From positions 372,001-436,000 of the forward strand of contig NZ_CP133548.1 of NCBI RefSeq assembly GCF_031198435.1: DNA of 64,000 nt. Direction: 5' to 3'. Positions 37,554-47,264 of the stretch are shown here, piece after piece. Position numbers and translations under genes: made by a program. This stretch comes from Pleionea litopenaei (GTDB lineage Bacteria; Pseudomonadota; Gammaproteobacteria; Enterobacterales; Kangiellaceae). The number at the start of each line of letters is the position of its first letter. Positions within the stretch are counted from its first letter, which is position 1. Under the pieces are notes generated by a model. The model ran no database searches. It was not told the origin of the DNA and saw only the letters and a program-made list of their open reading frames with translations.

Positions 37554-37911
37554 ACCTTTAAAGTATCTTTTATTTTATAAAGCTATCAACAATAATTCTC
37601 TTGATGCTTAAAGAGCATTGCCATCCATTTAAGCGTGGTTGCTTCCTAAGCGTAGTTGCTTCCTAAGCGCTTTTGCTTCTTAAGCGCTTTTGCTTCTTAA
37701 GCGCAGTTGCTTTGTCTGCCAGCCTGTCCATATTAATGCAAAACCCAGCGTATTTGTTATTTGCTGGTATCAGCCGCGCTTTCAATCCATTGAACGAGTC
37801 AATTAGAAAACCAAACTCCGAAGGTCGCGAGATCGCCAAAACTTTGACTTGTCATCGTTTTACTCCTTAAAACTATCATTAACTCACTGATAATAAAGGT
37901 AAAATAAAAGT
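37554..37911. other. fleQ-fleS intergenic region
   Basis: About 360 bases without a supported gene. It holds five 17-bp tandem repeats (37630-37714) and, on the minus strand, a possible 18-codon ORF (37855-37799) with AAGGAG ten bases upstream of its ATG. Nothing else is recognised until the sigma54-like promoter at 37912. Confidence 0.5.
37630..37714 (+). repeat. Five 17-bp tandem repeats
   Basis: Units at 37630, 37647, 37664, 37681 and 37698: TAAGCGTGGTTGCTTCC, TAAGCGTAGTTGCTTCC, TAAGCGCTTTTGCTTCT (twice) and TAAGCGCAGTTGCTTTG. The unit length is not a multiple of three and there is no coding frame that looks real. AAGCGCTT within the units is self-complementary. Confidence 0.93.
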
Positions 37912-37927
37912 AGGTATACTTATTGCT
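37912..37927 (+). promoter_or_regulatory. Probable sigma54 promoter for fleSR
   Basis: AGGTATACTTATTGCT: GG and GC ten bases apart, good -12 element (TTGCT) and a weaker -24. It lies 43 bases before fleS. fleSR is a sigma54/FleQ target in Pseudomonas. Confidence 0.65.
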
Positions 37928-37969
37928 AACCTAGTTGATGTACAAATTTAGGTGTCAAAAAGGTGACCT

Positions 37970-39217
37970 ATGACGTTTTCAAATAACTCATTTGCTCAAA
38001 CAGCCTCTCAAGGGCAATCAGCATTCGATAAAGAAGCTAATGGCTTAAATATTGATCAATTACAGCATGCGTTCGAGCAATTTAATCGGTTATCAGAAAA
38101 CTTTGTTCACTCTTACCAGAGTTTAGAAGGACAAGTCGAGTCGCTGGCCGATCGTTTAGCTGAAGAGGTTCAGAACAAACGAATTCAATTTGAAGAAAAA
38201 GAGCGTATGGCTTCACGCTTGCAAAATTTATTGGCCATTTTGCCCGCTGGCGTTGTGGTTTTAGATGGAGCCGGAAGAGTACAAGACTGTAACGCTGTTG
38301 CGATTGACTTGCTCGGTCGACCATTATTGGGTGAAACCTGGTTAAACATCATTAAACGCAGTTTTAGTCCGAGGTTCGATGATGGTTATGAGGTTTCGCT
38401 GAAAGATGGGCGACGCGTACACATTGAAACTCGTGCTTTGGATTACGAGCCCGGTCAACTGATTGTACTAACCGACTTAACCGAAACTCGAAAGCTGCAA
38501 GACAAAGTCAATCAAGACAAGCGTTTATCTAGTATGGGACGAATGATGGCTTCATTAGCTCATCAAATTCGAACGCCACTGTCTACCGCATTAATTTATG
38601 CTGAAAACCTTACCCAACCATCCATCGATGCAACGACTCGAGAAAAATTTGGTTCGAAGTTAGCGGATTGTTTGCAACATTTAGAACGACATATTACCGA
38701 TATGTTGCAGTTTGCAAAAAGTGGTGGTCTACAGCTTTCAGAAGTTGAGTCGACAATTTTGGTGAAAAAGTTAACTCAGCATTTATTGGCTTTGTATCCA
38801 ACCTTAGCTATTGATGTAAAGCCGATTCAAACGTGCTTACTAAATGTTAATTCTGATGCGTTATTCAGCGCGATCGGTAACCTTGTCGAAAATGCGTATC
38901 AAAGCTATTCAAATGAAGTGAATTCAAATGTTACTTGCGAGATAAAGGTGGCTGAAGGAAACCTAAACATTCGAGTGACCGATCAGGGCAAAGGGATTAC
39001 CGAAGAGAAATTAGAGAAAGTATTTGATCCATTTTATACCACTCGAAGCGGTGGCACTGGATTAGGACTTGCTGTCGTTCATGGGGTAGCGAAAGCTCAC
39101 CAGGGACGAGTGGAAATTGAATCAAAGCTTGGACAAGGAACCCAAGTGTCTATTGTTATTCCAACCTTTGAATGTTCAAAGTCGAAAGACTTGGAGCAGG
39201 AGGCAACACCACTATGA
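37970..39217 (+). CDS. fleS: Flagellar sensor histidine kinase FleS/FlrB
   Basis: 415 residues. There is no membrane segment, so it is cytoplasmic. A coiled region and PAS domain (about 85-175) are followed by HisKA with His198 (ASLAHQIRTPLS) and an ATPase domain (NLVENAYQSY, VTDQGKGI, RSGGTGLGLAVVHG). It phosphorylates FleR to switch on middle flagellar genes. Its stop overlaps the fleR start by four bases. Confidence 0.94.
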   Translation: MTFSNNSFAQTASQGQSAFDKEANGLNIDQLQHAFEQFNRLSENFVHSYQSLEGQVESLADRLAEEVQNKRIQFEEKERMASRLQNLLAILPAGVVVLDGAGRVQDCNAVAIDLLGRPLLGETWLNIIKRSFSPRFDDGYEVSLKDGRRVHIETRALDYEPGQLIVLTDLTETRKLQDKVNQDKRLSSMGRMMASLAHQIRTPLSTALIYAENLTQPSIDATTREKFGSKLADCLQHLERHITDMLQFAKSGGLQLSEVESTILVKKLTQHLLALYPTLAIDVKPIQTCLLNVNSDALFSAIGNLVENAYQSYSNEVNSNVTCEIKVAEGNLNIRVTDQGKGITEEKLEKVFDPFYTTRSGGTGLGLAVVHGVAKAHQGRVEIESKLGQGTQVSIVIPTFECSKSKDLEQEATPL

Positions 39218-40551
39218 GCAGTACCCATGTTTTAGTCTTAGAAGATGACGCCATGCTTCGTGAAGCACTTGTTGACTCTTTGGCTATGTCGGGCTATCGA
39301 ACAACCCAAGCAAAAGACATTGATGAGGCCATGGTTAAATGGTCAGAAGTCACACCTGATATTGTAGTCAGTGACGTTAATCTTGGTGAGCGAAACGGAA
39401 AAGAATTTCTTTCATTTGTGCGTCAAAAAGACATCGCAACACCGTTTATATTTATGACGGCTTACGGCACCATAGAAATGGCGGTGGAAGCTATGCAAAA
39501 TGGTGCGAACGAATTCATTCAAAAACCATTTAAGCCACAAGCGCTGATGGAAATTGTTGAACGTTACCGTCATCAAGATGCGAATGATCAGGCGATTGTT
39601 AGTGACGAAAAAAGCATTCAGCTTTATCGCTTAGCCGAACGAATTGCCGCAACCGACTCGACGGTATTGCTTAATGGACCTAGCGGAGCTGGTAAAGAAG
39701 TCATGGCTCGATATATTCATAATCATTCAAATCGCAAAGATAAGCCTTTCATTGCTTTAAATTGTGCTGCGATTCCAGAAAATATGCTAGAGGCTACGTT
39801 ATTTGGCTATGAAAAAGGAGCGTTTACGGGTGCTCACCAAGCATGTCCTGGAAAGTTCGAACAAGCACAAGGCGGCACGATTCTTCTTGATGAAATTTCA
39901 GAAATGGACCTCGCTTTACAAGCTAAGCTATTGCGCGTTTTACAAGAACGCGAAGTAGAGCGACTGGGTGGACGAAAAACAATTCAATTAGATGTTCGTG
40001 TCATTGCGACAACTAACCGCGATTTAAAAGTGGAGGTTTCTGAAAAGCGTTTTCGCGAAGATTTGTATTTTCGCTTGAATGTTTTTCCTTTAACTTGCCT
40101 TGGTTTAGCGCAACGACCTAATGATATTTTACCGCTTGCACAGCACATGCTTAAAAAGTATGCCGCACAAAATAAAATGCCAGTACCCAGTATTTCAGTT
40201 GCCGCGCAATCGGCTCTTATGAGTTACGCTTGGCCTGGAAATGTTCGTGAACTTGATAATGTAATTCAACGAGCATTGATTTTATGCAACGGACATAAAA
40301 TTGAGTCTGAACACTTAATGTTTGAGTCGATTAGCAGCAATTTAGAAATTAAAGATGACGTTGATTCCGGAGAAGATATTTCAACGCTCGGCGCTGGTGT
40401 AAGACAACATGAGTTTCAGATTATTGTAGAAGCGCTAAAACAGTTTAACGGTAAAAAGAAAAAAGTTGCAGAAGAACTGGGTATCAGCCCCCGAACCTTG
40501 CGCTATAAGTTAGCAAAAATGCGCGAGTTAGGTTATGAAATGCCAGCTTAG
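39214..40551 (+). CDS. fleR: Flagellar response regulator FleR/FlrC (sigma54 activator)
   Basis: 445 residues: receiver domain with Asp54 ([12 protein letters not shown]), AAA+ domain with NGPSGAGKE and GAFTGAHQ, and Fis-type helix-turn-helix ([18 protein letters not shown]). The start at 39214 follows AGGAGG and gives [12 protein letters not shown]; an open frame upstream lies in fleS. It is the partner of FleS and, with FleQ, the second sigma54 activator here. Confidence 0.95.
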   Translation: MSSTHVLVLEDDAMLREALVDSLAMSGYRTTQAKDIDEAMVKWSEVTPDIVVSDVNLGERNGKEFLSFVRQKDIATPFIFMTAYGTIEMAVEAMQNGANEFIQKPFKPQALMEIVERYRHQDANDQAIVSDEKSIQLYRLAERIAATDSTVLLNGPSGAGKEVMARYIHNHSNRKDKPFIALNCAAIPENMLEATLFGYEKGAFTGAHQACPGKFEQAQGGTILLDEISEMDLALQAKLLRVLQEREVERLGGRKTIQLDVRVIATTNRDLKVEVSEKRFREDLYFRLNVFPLTCLGLAQRPNDILPLAQHMLKKYAAQNKMPVPSISVAAQSALMSYAWPGNVRELDNVIQRALILCNGHKIESEHLMFESISSNLEIKDDVDSGEDISTLGAGVRQHEFQIIVEALKQFNGKKKKVAEELGISPRTLRYKLAKMRELGYEMPA

Positions 40552-40563
40552 TGAGGTAAAAAA

Positions 40564-40881
40564 ATGACGCAAATTACACCACAACAATTATTGGCTCAGA
40601 TGCGGCAGTTAACCGCAGCGGCTCAAAATACCACGCAACCAACAGCGGGCACGCAGAATCAAGCCTTCACCTCAGCTTTATCTGATGCATTGAAGACAGT
40701 CAATGACTATCAATCACAAGCTGCGGCAGCGGCTAACCGAATCGAATCGGGTGATGGCGGGGTCAGTTTGGTCAAAGCCATGATCGCATCGCAAAAATCC
40801 AGTGTCGCTTTCGATGCCGCGGTACAAGTTCGAAATCGAGTGGTCAGTGCGTATCAAGACATCATGAATATGCCGATTTAA
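40564..40881 (+). CDS. fliE: Hook-basal body protein FliE
   Basis: 105 residues. FliE joins the MS ring to the rod. Its conserved C-terminal half (VSLVKAMIASQKSSVAFDAAVQVRNRVVSAYQDIMNMPI spread over two helices) is clear. It follows fleR by 12 bases, and I see no sigma54 promoter in that gap, so it may be read through from fleSR or use a promoter inside fleR. Confidence 0.96.
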   Translation: MTQITPQQLLAQMRQLTAAAQNTTQPTAGTQNQAFTSALSDALKTVNDYQSQAAAAANRIESGDGGVSLVKAMIASQKSSVAFDAAVQVRNRVVSAYQDIMNMPI

Positions 40882-40898
40882 AATGTTGGAGATAAGTC

Positions 40899-42536
40899 GT
40901 GGCTGAAGCAACATCTGAACTAAGTAATTTAAACTCTACGCCTAATTTCTTGCCGGGCATGAATAACTTAGGTGTTTTTAAACAACTGGGTTTAATGATT
41001 GGCCTAGCAGCCAGTGTCGCGTTGGGCGTTTTTCTGGTTTTATGGGGAAGCGAGCCGAATATGAGACCACTTGGCCAAATGGATCCTGCAACCTCACTTG
41101 ATGTGGTTTCTTATCTTGAACAAAGCAATGTTCAGTATAAGATTGATGGAACTGGAAACATTTTGGTTGAGCAAGACAGCTTTCAGCGAATTAAAATGGA
41201 GCTAGCCGGACAAGGTGTGATGGTTGGCTCGCAATCTGATCAGTTGTTAGATCAAGAATCAGGTTTTGGCGTTTCTCAGCGCTTAGAGCAAGCTCGGTTG
41301 CAGCGAACACAAGAGCTGACATTAGCAAAAACGATCAGTGACTTTAGCGGTGTCCGAGCTGCAAAAGTGCACCTTGCGTTACCCAAAGAAACCGCATTTT
41401 TAAAGCATCGTCGTAAGCCATCCGCTTCGGTACTTCTCAATCTCTATCGCAATCAAACCATGGATAGCGAGCAAGTGCGAGCGATCGTCGATCTCGTAAC
41501 AGGGAGCGTACCAAGCCTCGAAGCCTCTAAAGTGACGGTTACCGATCAGTTTGGACGTTTGCTGCACTCCGGGAGTCAAACCGATCAAGAACGAGAAACC
41601 AATCGTGAAATGAAATTGATTCGCGAACAACAGGCGGATTATCGTTCTAAAATTGAAGAAATTTTATTACCCATTGTTGGCGAAGGAAATTTCACTGTAC
41701 AAGTGAATGTCGATATGGACTTCACTAAAAAAGAACAAACCCAACAAATTTATAATCCAGAACAACCCGCTATTCGTAGTGAGCGAACCTTAGAAGATTC
41801 GTCGAATTCAGCGAGTGCCTCCGGTGTTCCTGGGGCATTGAGTAATCAACCACCCGCAGCGGCTAATATTCCAGAGCAACTGCAACAACAAAACGCTCAG
41901 TTGGCGGAGAATCAAAGCAACGGTAACAAACGATTAGAAGCCGAAAGAAACTACGATCTAGATACAACGATAAGTCATATTCGTCAGCAAGTAGGGCAAG
42001 TCAAACAAGTGAGTGTCTCTGTTGGATTGGATTATGTTCCTGATGCACAAGACAACAATCAGTTAATTCCTCGAGCGCAGGAACAGGTTGATGATATCAA
42101 TCGCTTAATTCGTGGAGCGATTGGCTTCAACGCGAATCGTGGCGATCGAGTCGAAATTGAAAGCTTTCGTTTTGTCCGACCAGAGAGAATTCCGGATCCT
42201 GCTCCATTGGCTTTTTATGAACAGCCGATTTTCGAAGCTCTTTGGAAACCGGTAACGGCCCTGTTATTAGGTTTGCTTTTAATATTTGGTTTACTTAAGC
42301 CATTAATGAATAAGTTAACCACACAGCCTCATGTTCCTATCGCAACGCCCGACGAAGATGATCTATCATTAGGAATGGGCGATGATAAGCTGAGTCTTGA
42401 ACATGACTCGACATTAGAATTACCAGGCCCGAGTTTAGCTGGCTCTCCGAAAGGTGAACGAGCCAAAGCGATTGCGGGCAATGATCCAACCATGGTGGCA
42501 CAATTAGTGAGAAACTGGGTAGAAGAAGATGAGTGA
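40899..42536 (+). CDS. fliF: Flagellar MS-ring protein FliF
   Basis: 545 residues from a GTG start with GGAG upstream. Two membrane segments (about 30-50 and 445-468) surround the large periplasmic ring-building region (SVLLNLYRN-type YscJ/FliF domain), and the C-terminus binds FliG. It overlaps fliG by eight bases. Confidence 0.97.
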   Translation: MAEATSELSNLNSTPNFLPGMNNLGVFKQLGLMIGLAASVALGVFLVLWGSEPNMRPLGQMDPATSLDVVSYLEQSNVQYKIDGTGNILVEQDSFQRIKMELAGQGVMVGSQSDQLLDQESGFGVSQRLEQARLQRTQELTLAKTISDFSGVRAAKVHLALPKETAFLKHRRKPSASVLLNLYRNQTMDSEQVRAIVDLVTGSVPSLEASKVTVTDQFGRLLHSGSQTDQERETNREMKLIREQQADYRSKIEEILLPIVGEGNFTVQVNVDMDFTKKEQTQQIYNPEQPAIRSERTLEDSSNSASASGVPGALSNQPPAAANIPEQLQQQNAQLAENQSNGNKRLEAERNYDLDTTISHIRQQVGQVKQVSVSVGLDYVPDAQDNNQLIPRAQEQVDDINRLIRGAIGFNANRGDRVEIESFRFVRPERIPDPAPLAFYEQPIFEALWKPVTALLLGLLLIFGLLKPLMNKLTTQPHVPIATPDEDDLSLGMGDDKLSLEHDSTLELPGPSLAGSPKGERAKAIAGNDPTMVAQLVRNWVEEDE

Positions 42537-43569
42537 AGAAGCTCAAGCTAAACCGGAAGAAAAGAAAAAGGAAAAGCCGAGTTACAGTGGTACTGAAAAG
42601 GCTGCCGTTCTATTACTTTCTCTTGGCGAAGAAAATGCCGCTCAGGTTCTGAAACATATGGGGCCAAAAGAGGTGCAAAAAATTGGCCTTGCGATGGCCT
42701 CTTTGAAAAATGTTGAGAAAGAGTCGGTTGAAGGTGTGTTGGATGAATTTCTAGAGAAAGTTGAAGATCAAACCGGTATTGGAATTGGAACGGAAGACTA
42801 TATTAAGAATACTTTGAAGTCAGCACTCGGAGATGACAAAGCCGATGCATTGATTGATCGCATTTTACTGGGAGCCAATACCAAAGGTCTCGATACATTG
42901 AAGTGGATGGATCCTCGTGCGGTTGCAGACATCATTCGATACGAACACCCTCAGATTCAATCCATTGTTTTATCCTATTTGGATCCTGACCAAAGTGCCG
43001 AGATTATGGGACTGTTTCCAGAGAAAGTTCGTCTCGATCTGGCCCTACGTATTTCCGCCTTAGAGTCGGTACAGCCGACGGCACTCCAGGAATTAAACAC
43101 CATCATGGAAAAACAGTTTTCTGGGAGTACCTCATCTAAGGCTGCTCAGATTGGCGGTGTGAAAAAAGTTGCGGATATCATGAACTTTTTGGATACCGGC
43201 ATAGAAAGCTTATTAATTGAAAATATTAAAGAAGTCGATGAAGATCTAGGTCAGCAAATTCAAGACATGATGTTTGTCTTTGATAATCTGGTGGATGTTG
43301 ATGATCGTGGAATTCAATCACTGCTTCGAGAGATTTCAACCGATACATTGGTCTTAGCCTTAAAAGGTGCTGACGAAGCGATTAAGGAAAAAGTGTTCAA
43401 TAATATGTCGAAACGGGCTGCTGAATTAATGAAAGATGATCTTGATGCAATGGGGCCTGTGAAAGTAAGTGAAGTTGAAAATGCTCAGAAAGAAATTCTT
43501 TCCGTCGCTAGACGAATGGCTGACGCTGGTGAAATTGTTCTCGGTGGAGTTGGCGAGGATATGATCTAA
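42529..43569 (+). CDS. fliG: Flagellar motor switch protein FliG
   Basis: 346 residues. FliG links the rotor to FliF and takes torque from the stator. It has the N-terminal FliF-binding domain (SGTEKAAVLLLSLGEENAAQVL), the EHPQ motif region (RYEHPQIQSIVLSYL) and a C-terminal torque helix with charged residues (DRGIQSLLREIS). The stop codon lies within the first unit of a degenerate 17-bp tandem repeat. Confidence 0.97.
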   Translation: MSEEAQAKPEEKKKEKPSYSGTEKAAVLLLSLGEENAAQVLKHMGPKEVQKIGLAMASLKNVEKESVEGVLDEFLEKVEDQTGIGIGTEDYIKNTLKSALGDDKADALIDRILLGANTKGLDTLKWMDPRAVADIIRYEHPQIQSIVLSYLDPDQSAEIMGLFPEKVRLDLALRISALESVQPTALQELNTIMEKQFSGSTSSKAAQIGGVKKVADIMNFLDTGIESLLIENIKEVDEDLGQQIQDMMFVFDNLVDVDDRGIQSLLREISTDTLVLALKGADEAIKEKVFNNMSKRAAELMKDDLDAMGPVKVSEVENAQKEILSVARRMADAGEIVLGGVGEDMI

Positions 43570-43660
43570 TTAGAATATGATCTAATTAGAATCATGATCT
43601 AATAAAAATCATGATCGAATTAAAGGCATCATCTAATGCAAGACATGGTCTAAACCAGAG
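43561..43660 (+). repeat. Six degenerate 16-17-bp tandem repeats at the end of fliG
   Basis: Units begin at 43561, 43577, 43594, 43611, 43628 and 43645, consensus ATGATCTAATTAGAATC, with decay increasing from left to right. The first unit contains the last two codons and the stop of fliG (ATG ATC TAA). The array is not coding beyond that. Nothing is recognised between 43661 and fliH. Confidence 0.88.
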
Positions 43661-43811
43661 TGAATAGAAAGAAAATTGTACAAGAGAGTTTGAGCTGATT
43701 AAGTTCGATCAGAGAAAATCTGATTTAAGAGAAGATGAATGAAACAATTAAGAGCGTTACATCTTGAATAAGTTGAAGCAAGAGAACAATGAGCTTGACA
43801 CTAGGGATCCG

Positions 43812-44543
43812 ATGACGGTTGGACAAGGTGATTCTGATCAGCACGAGCTCGGAGTTATCGATGCCTCTGATGCCGAGTCGTCGGAGCGCTGGGAATTACC
43901 ATCATTTGATCAGCGACAAAGAGGTAGAAAAGCAAAAGAAGAAGCAGAAGCGCCAAAATTACCAACGGCACAAGAAATTGCTGCGATTCGAGAGGCTGCT
44001 TATGAAGAAGGCATGCAGCAAGGATTAGACGCAGGTCGACAGCAAGCTAAACAAGAATTAGCTAAAATGGCAAAGCAGTTTGAAGCCTTGATGCAAGAGC
44101 TAGAACATCCATTTAAACAACAAGAAGAACAATTGACCGAAGAGTTCGCTGAGTTGGCGATGATGGCTACTCGTCATATCATCCGACGTGAACTGCAACA
44201 AGATCCGCAACAAATCATTGCGGTGATTCGTGATAGCATAAAATTACTTCCTAGTTATCGCCGTCAAGTCATGATTCAATTGCATCCTGAAGACGCCAAT
44301 TTGGTCCGCGAAACTTTTTCTGTCGGTAAACAGCAAGAAAGTAGCTGGATCATTGCCGATGATCCTTCGATCGCCCGGGGCGGCTGTTTAATTACCACGG
44401 ATACCTCGAGAATTGATGCAACGTTAGAAAAACGGATCGCCGAACTATTCAATCATATTTTTGGTGATGTAAGACGCAGCGAAACTCGAAACTCGGAAGA
44501 GGCCTCTGAGTCAGCTCCTTCAAATCAGCGACAGGAGCCCTAA
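43812..44543 (+). CDS. fliH: Flagellar export ATPase regulator FliH
   Basis: 243 residues. FliH binds and restrains the FliI ATPase and brings it to the C ring. ERWELPSFD near the N-terminus, a Glu/Gln-rich coiled coil (about 55-115) and the C-terminal [15 protein letters not shown] and [20 protein letters not shown] are family features. The ATG at 43812 follows AGGG at ideal spacing; a TTG at 43764 would add 16 residues. Confidence 0.93.
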   Translation: MTVGQGDSDQHELGVIDASDAESSERWELPSFDQRQRGRKAKEEAEAPKLPTAQEIAAIREAAYEEGMQQGLDAGRQQAKQELAKMAKQFEALMQELEHPFKQQEEQLTEEFAELAMMATRHIIRRELQQDPQQIIAVIRDSIKLLPSYRRQVMIQLHPEDANLVRETFSVGKQQESSWIIADDPSIARGGCLITTDTSRIDATLEKRIAELFNHIFGDVRRSETRNSEEASESAPSNQRQEP

Positions 44544-44550
44544 TTTAATT

Positions 44551-45933
44551 ATGTCAGAATCCAGTCGCTATCAGTTTGATTTGTTGAAGCAATTAAAAAT
44601 GTGCGAAGACAAATTCGTTAATGCACCAGAGCTGCAAGTGGAAGGCCGCTTAACTCGAATGGTTGGTTTAACGCTTGAGGCTGTAGGGTGCCAGGTGAAC
44701 ATAGGCGAGCGTTGCTTGGTTACGACGCATCAAGGTACGCAAGAACCGGCGGAAGTCGTTGGCTTTTCTGACGATAAAATCTATTTAATGCCGACTGGCG
44801 ACATTCAAGGGCTTGGTCCGGGTGCTGCGGTTATCCCAACGGGAAAAACCGCAAGCGTTGCAGTAGGAGAAGAGTTACTTGGGCGTGTGCTCGACGGCTA
44901 CGGAAATCCGTTGGATTTTGGGAAACCCCTGAACACTAAAGATGCTTACCCCTTACAAGGTAAGCCAATTAATCCACTGCGACGTCATCCGATAGACGCG
45001 CCGCTTGATGTGGGCGTCGCGGCCATTAATGCCTTACTCACGGTTGGCCGAGGTCAACGGATGGGGTTATTTGCTGGGAGTGGTGTCGGTAAGTCGGTGT
45101 TGTTAGGAATGATGACACGCTTTACCTCAGCTGACGTTATTGTGGTGGGTTTAATTGGTGAACGGGGTAGAGAGGTCCAAGAATTTATTGAGCATATTTT
45201 GGGTGAAGAGGGTCGCAAACGCGCCGTCGTAGTAGCGGTGCCTGCCGATAATTCACCATTGATGCGACTGCAAGGGGCTATGGTGGCTACCAGTATCGCT
45301 GAGTATTTCCGGGATAAAGGCAAGAATGTGCTATTGTTAATGGACTCCTTAACGCGTTTTTGTCAGGCACAACGAGAGATAGCCTTGGCGATTGGCGAAC
45401 CTCCCGCCACTAAAGGTTATCCACCGTCTGTGTTTGCTAAGCTCCCACAGTTAGTTGAAAGAGCTGGAAATGCTGAAAAGGGTGGTGGCTCTATCACGGC
45501 CTTTTATACGGTACTTGCTGAAGGGGATGATCAACAAGATCCCATTGCCGATGCAGCGAGAGCGATATTAGATGGTCACGTCGTATTATCGAGAGATTTA
45601 GCCGACGAAGGGCATTACCCAGCGATTGATATAGAGCAATCGGTCAGTCGAGCGATTACGCAAATTAGTGAAGATGAGCATCTGTTTAATGTGCGTGCTC
45701 TTAAGCGTATTTACGCAACGTTTATGCGTAACCGTGACTTAATTAACATTGGTGCTTACGAAAGAGGAAGTGACAGAGAAATTGATGAAGCCATCGCCTT
45801 GATGCCGCAAATTAGGGCGTTCTTACAACAAAATGTGAGTGAAAGTCGTTCAATGAGTGAGAGTTTAGAAGGACTGCAAGATCTTTTGAATCAAGTTGAA
45901 GAGCCACCTAGACAAGCCATGAGGACACAATGA
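44551..45933 (+). CDS. fliI: Flagellum-specific ATPase FliI
   Basis: 460 residues. Export ATPase of the flagellar type III system. Walker A is AGSGVGKS (175-182), Walker B is [12 protein letters not shown], and [21 protein letters not shown] (in two parts) is the type III ATPase signature. It overlaps fliJ by four bases. Confidence 0.98.
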   Translation: MSESSRYQFDLLKQLKMCEDKFVNAPELQVEGRLTRMVGLTLEAVGCQVNIGERCLVTTHQGTQEPAEVVGFSDDKIYLMPTGDIQGLGPGAAVIPTGKTASVAVGEELLGRVLDGYGNPLDFGKPLNTKDAYPLQGKPINPLRRHPIDAPLDVGVAAINALLTVGRGQRMGLFAGSGVGKSVLLGMMTRFTSADVIVVGLIGERGREVQEFIEHILGEEGRKRAVVVAVPADNSPLMRLQGAMVATSIAEYFRDKGKNVLLLMDSLTRFCQAQREIALAIGEPPATKGYPPSVFAKLPQLVERAGNAEKGGGSITAFYTVLAEGDDQQDPIADAARAILDGHVVLSRDLADEGHYPAIDIEQSVSRAITQISEDEHLFNVRALKRIYATFMRNRDLINIGAYERGSDREIDEAIALMPQIRAFLQQNVSESRSMSESLEGLQDLLNQVEEPPRQAMRTQ

Positions 45934-46373
45934 AGCCAGTATCACAGCGAATCGAACCGGTTAAGAAAGTTGCTCAACAACGAGAGCAGCGAGCGGCCGA
46001 CCAACTGAATAAAACGCAAACCGATTACCAGTCAGCGCAACACAAATTGCATGAATTGGTTCAGTATCGAACGGATTATTTAGCGGAATTTCAATATCGG
46101 GCGGCGAAAGGAATGTCAGGTATTCAATTGCAACACTATAAAAGTTTTCTAAGTCAGCTCGATAAGGCAATTGCCGCTCAGCAGCAACAAATTTTACAGT
46201 TGCAAACTCAAGTATCTCAAAGCAGAAAGCAGTGGCAGTCGCAGAACCAGCGAACTCAAGCGGTGAATAAATACCAAGATAAATTAAAGCAAAAAGAGCG
46301 CCTACAATCAGAACGTAAGCAAGCACGGGTGCTAGAAGATGATTTTAATAGCCAAACTCACACCACGCACTAG
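45930..46373 (+). CDS. fliJ: Flagellar export protein FliJ
   Basis: 147 residues, almost entirely a Gln/Lys-rich antiparallel coiled coil, as expected for the stalk protein that works with the FliI hexamer. Identification rests on this and on its position after fliI. It is the last gene before the chemotaxis cluster. Confidence 0.93.
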   Translation: MKPVSQRIEPVKKVAQQREQRAADQLNKTQTDYQSAQHKLHELVQYRTDYLAEFQYRAAKGMSGIQLQHYKSFLSQLDKAIAAQQQQILQLQTQVSQSRKQWQSQNQRTQAVNKYQDKLKQKERLQSERKQARVLEDDFNSQTHTTH

Positions 46374-46380
46374 TTTCCGC

Positions 46381-46412
46381 ATTTCAACTACTTTATTTTA
46401 AGTGGTTGAAAT
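46381..46412 (+). terminator. Hairpin after fliJ
   Basis: TTTCAACTACTT (46382-46393) pairs with AAGTGGTTGAAA (46400-46411) with one wobble, loop TATTTT, extended by A46381-T46412. There is no long T-run, so it is a weak terminator or RNA-stability hairpin separating fliJ from the chemotaxis genes. Confidence 0.6.
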
Positions 46413-46533
46413 AAAACAATTATCTTTATGTTCATTGATACGCCAAGTCAGAAGAAAAATCCGCTCTATTTTTAGCAAACTTTCTAATATCTGCTATAAC
46501 CTAACTATCTGTAATTACTTTTTGTGAGCGGCT

Positions 46534-46836
46534 ATGTCAGACAAAGCTTCATTCGCTTGTGGAAGTGACCTTAATATTCAGTCGGCAAGTAAATTAAAAG
46601 CTCGTCTGGAAAAAACATTAGAGAAGCAAGTTAAGACATACACATTAAATGCGAGCAAGGTTGAGAAGGTCGATACGGCAGGTTTGCAGCTGTTGATTGC
46701 TTTTGTCCAAGAAGCGATGAGTCAAGGCAGTGAGATTCAATGGCAAAAGCCCAATGATGTTTTCTTAAACTCAACTAAACTTTTAGGTATGCAACAACAA
46801 TTAAACATTTCTGTTGATGGGGGAGAAGCTCTATGA
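46534..46836 (+). CDS. STAS-domain protein preceding cheY
   Basis: 100 residues, one STAS domain (SADLNIQSASKLKARLEKTL-like start, KVEKVDTAGLQLLIAFVQEA). At the position where anti-anti-sigma factors carry the phosphorylated Ser there is a Thr (VDTAGLQ). It overlaps cheY by four bases. STAS proteins at the head of chemotaxis clusters are common in this class, but their role there is not well defined; it could compete for a kinase or bind an array component. Confidence 0.85.
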   Translation: MSDKASFACGSDLNIQSASKLKARLEKTLEKQVKTYTLNASKVEKVDTAGLQLLIAFVQEAMSQGSEIQWQKPNDVFLNSTKLLGMQQQLNISVDGGEAL

Positions 46837-47195
46837 CCAAAATCCTTGCTGTGGATGACTCTAGTTCTATGCGACAAATGGTGTCATTTACACTCAAGAG
46901 CGCTGGTTACGATGTCGATGATGCTGCAGACGGGCAACAAGCTCTTAAATTAGCTCAGGGTAAGCAATACGACGTGGTTATTTCGGACGTGAACATGCCC
47001 GTTATGGATGGAATCACTTTGGTCAAAAATCTTCGGCAGCTCCCAGCTTACAGGTTCACTCCAATTTTGATGTTGACCACTGAATCTGCGGGAGACAAAA
47101 AATCTGAAGGAAAGCAAGCGGGTGCAACCGGATGGATTGTTAAGCCATTTAATCCTGACCAGTTAGTTGCGACGGTACAAAAAGTTTTAGGATAG
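46833..47195 (+). CDS. cheY: Chemotaxis response regulator CheY
   Basis: 120 residues, a single receiver domain. Acidic pocket DD at 8-9, phospho-acceptor Asp52 (VISDVNMPVMDG), conserved Thr (LMLTTES) and Lys (WIVKPFN). It belongs to the CheA of this cluster; whether it binds the FliM switch or acts as a phosphate sink cannot be read from sequence. Confidence 0.95.
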   Translation: MTKILAVDDSSSMRQMVSFTLKSAGYDVDDAADGQQALKLAQGKQYDVVISDVNMPVMDGITLVKNLRQLPAYRFTPILMLTTESAGDKKSEGKQAGATGWIVKPFNPDQLVATVQKVLG

Positions 47196-47264
47196 ACAAC
47201 CAAATCTCGATGAAGCGCTGCAATAGGTTATTCCATAATTAGCCTAAAGGATGAAAGCGGAAAT

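Noticed and set aside
37630-37714. Tandem repeats as a CRISPR array
   Set aside because: The units are directly joined without spacers and are only 17 bp long; there are no cas genes.
37673-37870. 65-codon plus-strand ORF between fleQ and fleS with a signal-like start
   Set aside because: Its first codons are the 17-bp tandem repeats read in one frame, it begins with TTG, and there is no ribosome binding site.
45961-46326. 121-codon minus-strand ORF
   Set aside because: It is the reverse of the low-complexity coiled-coil gene fliJ, which is well supported by overlap with fliI.
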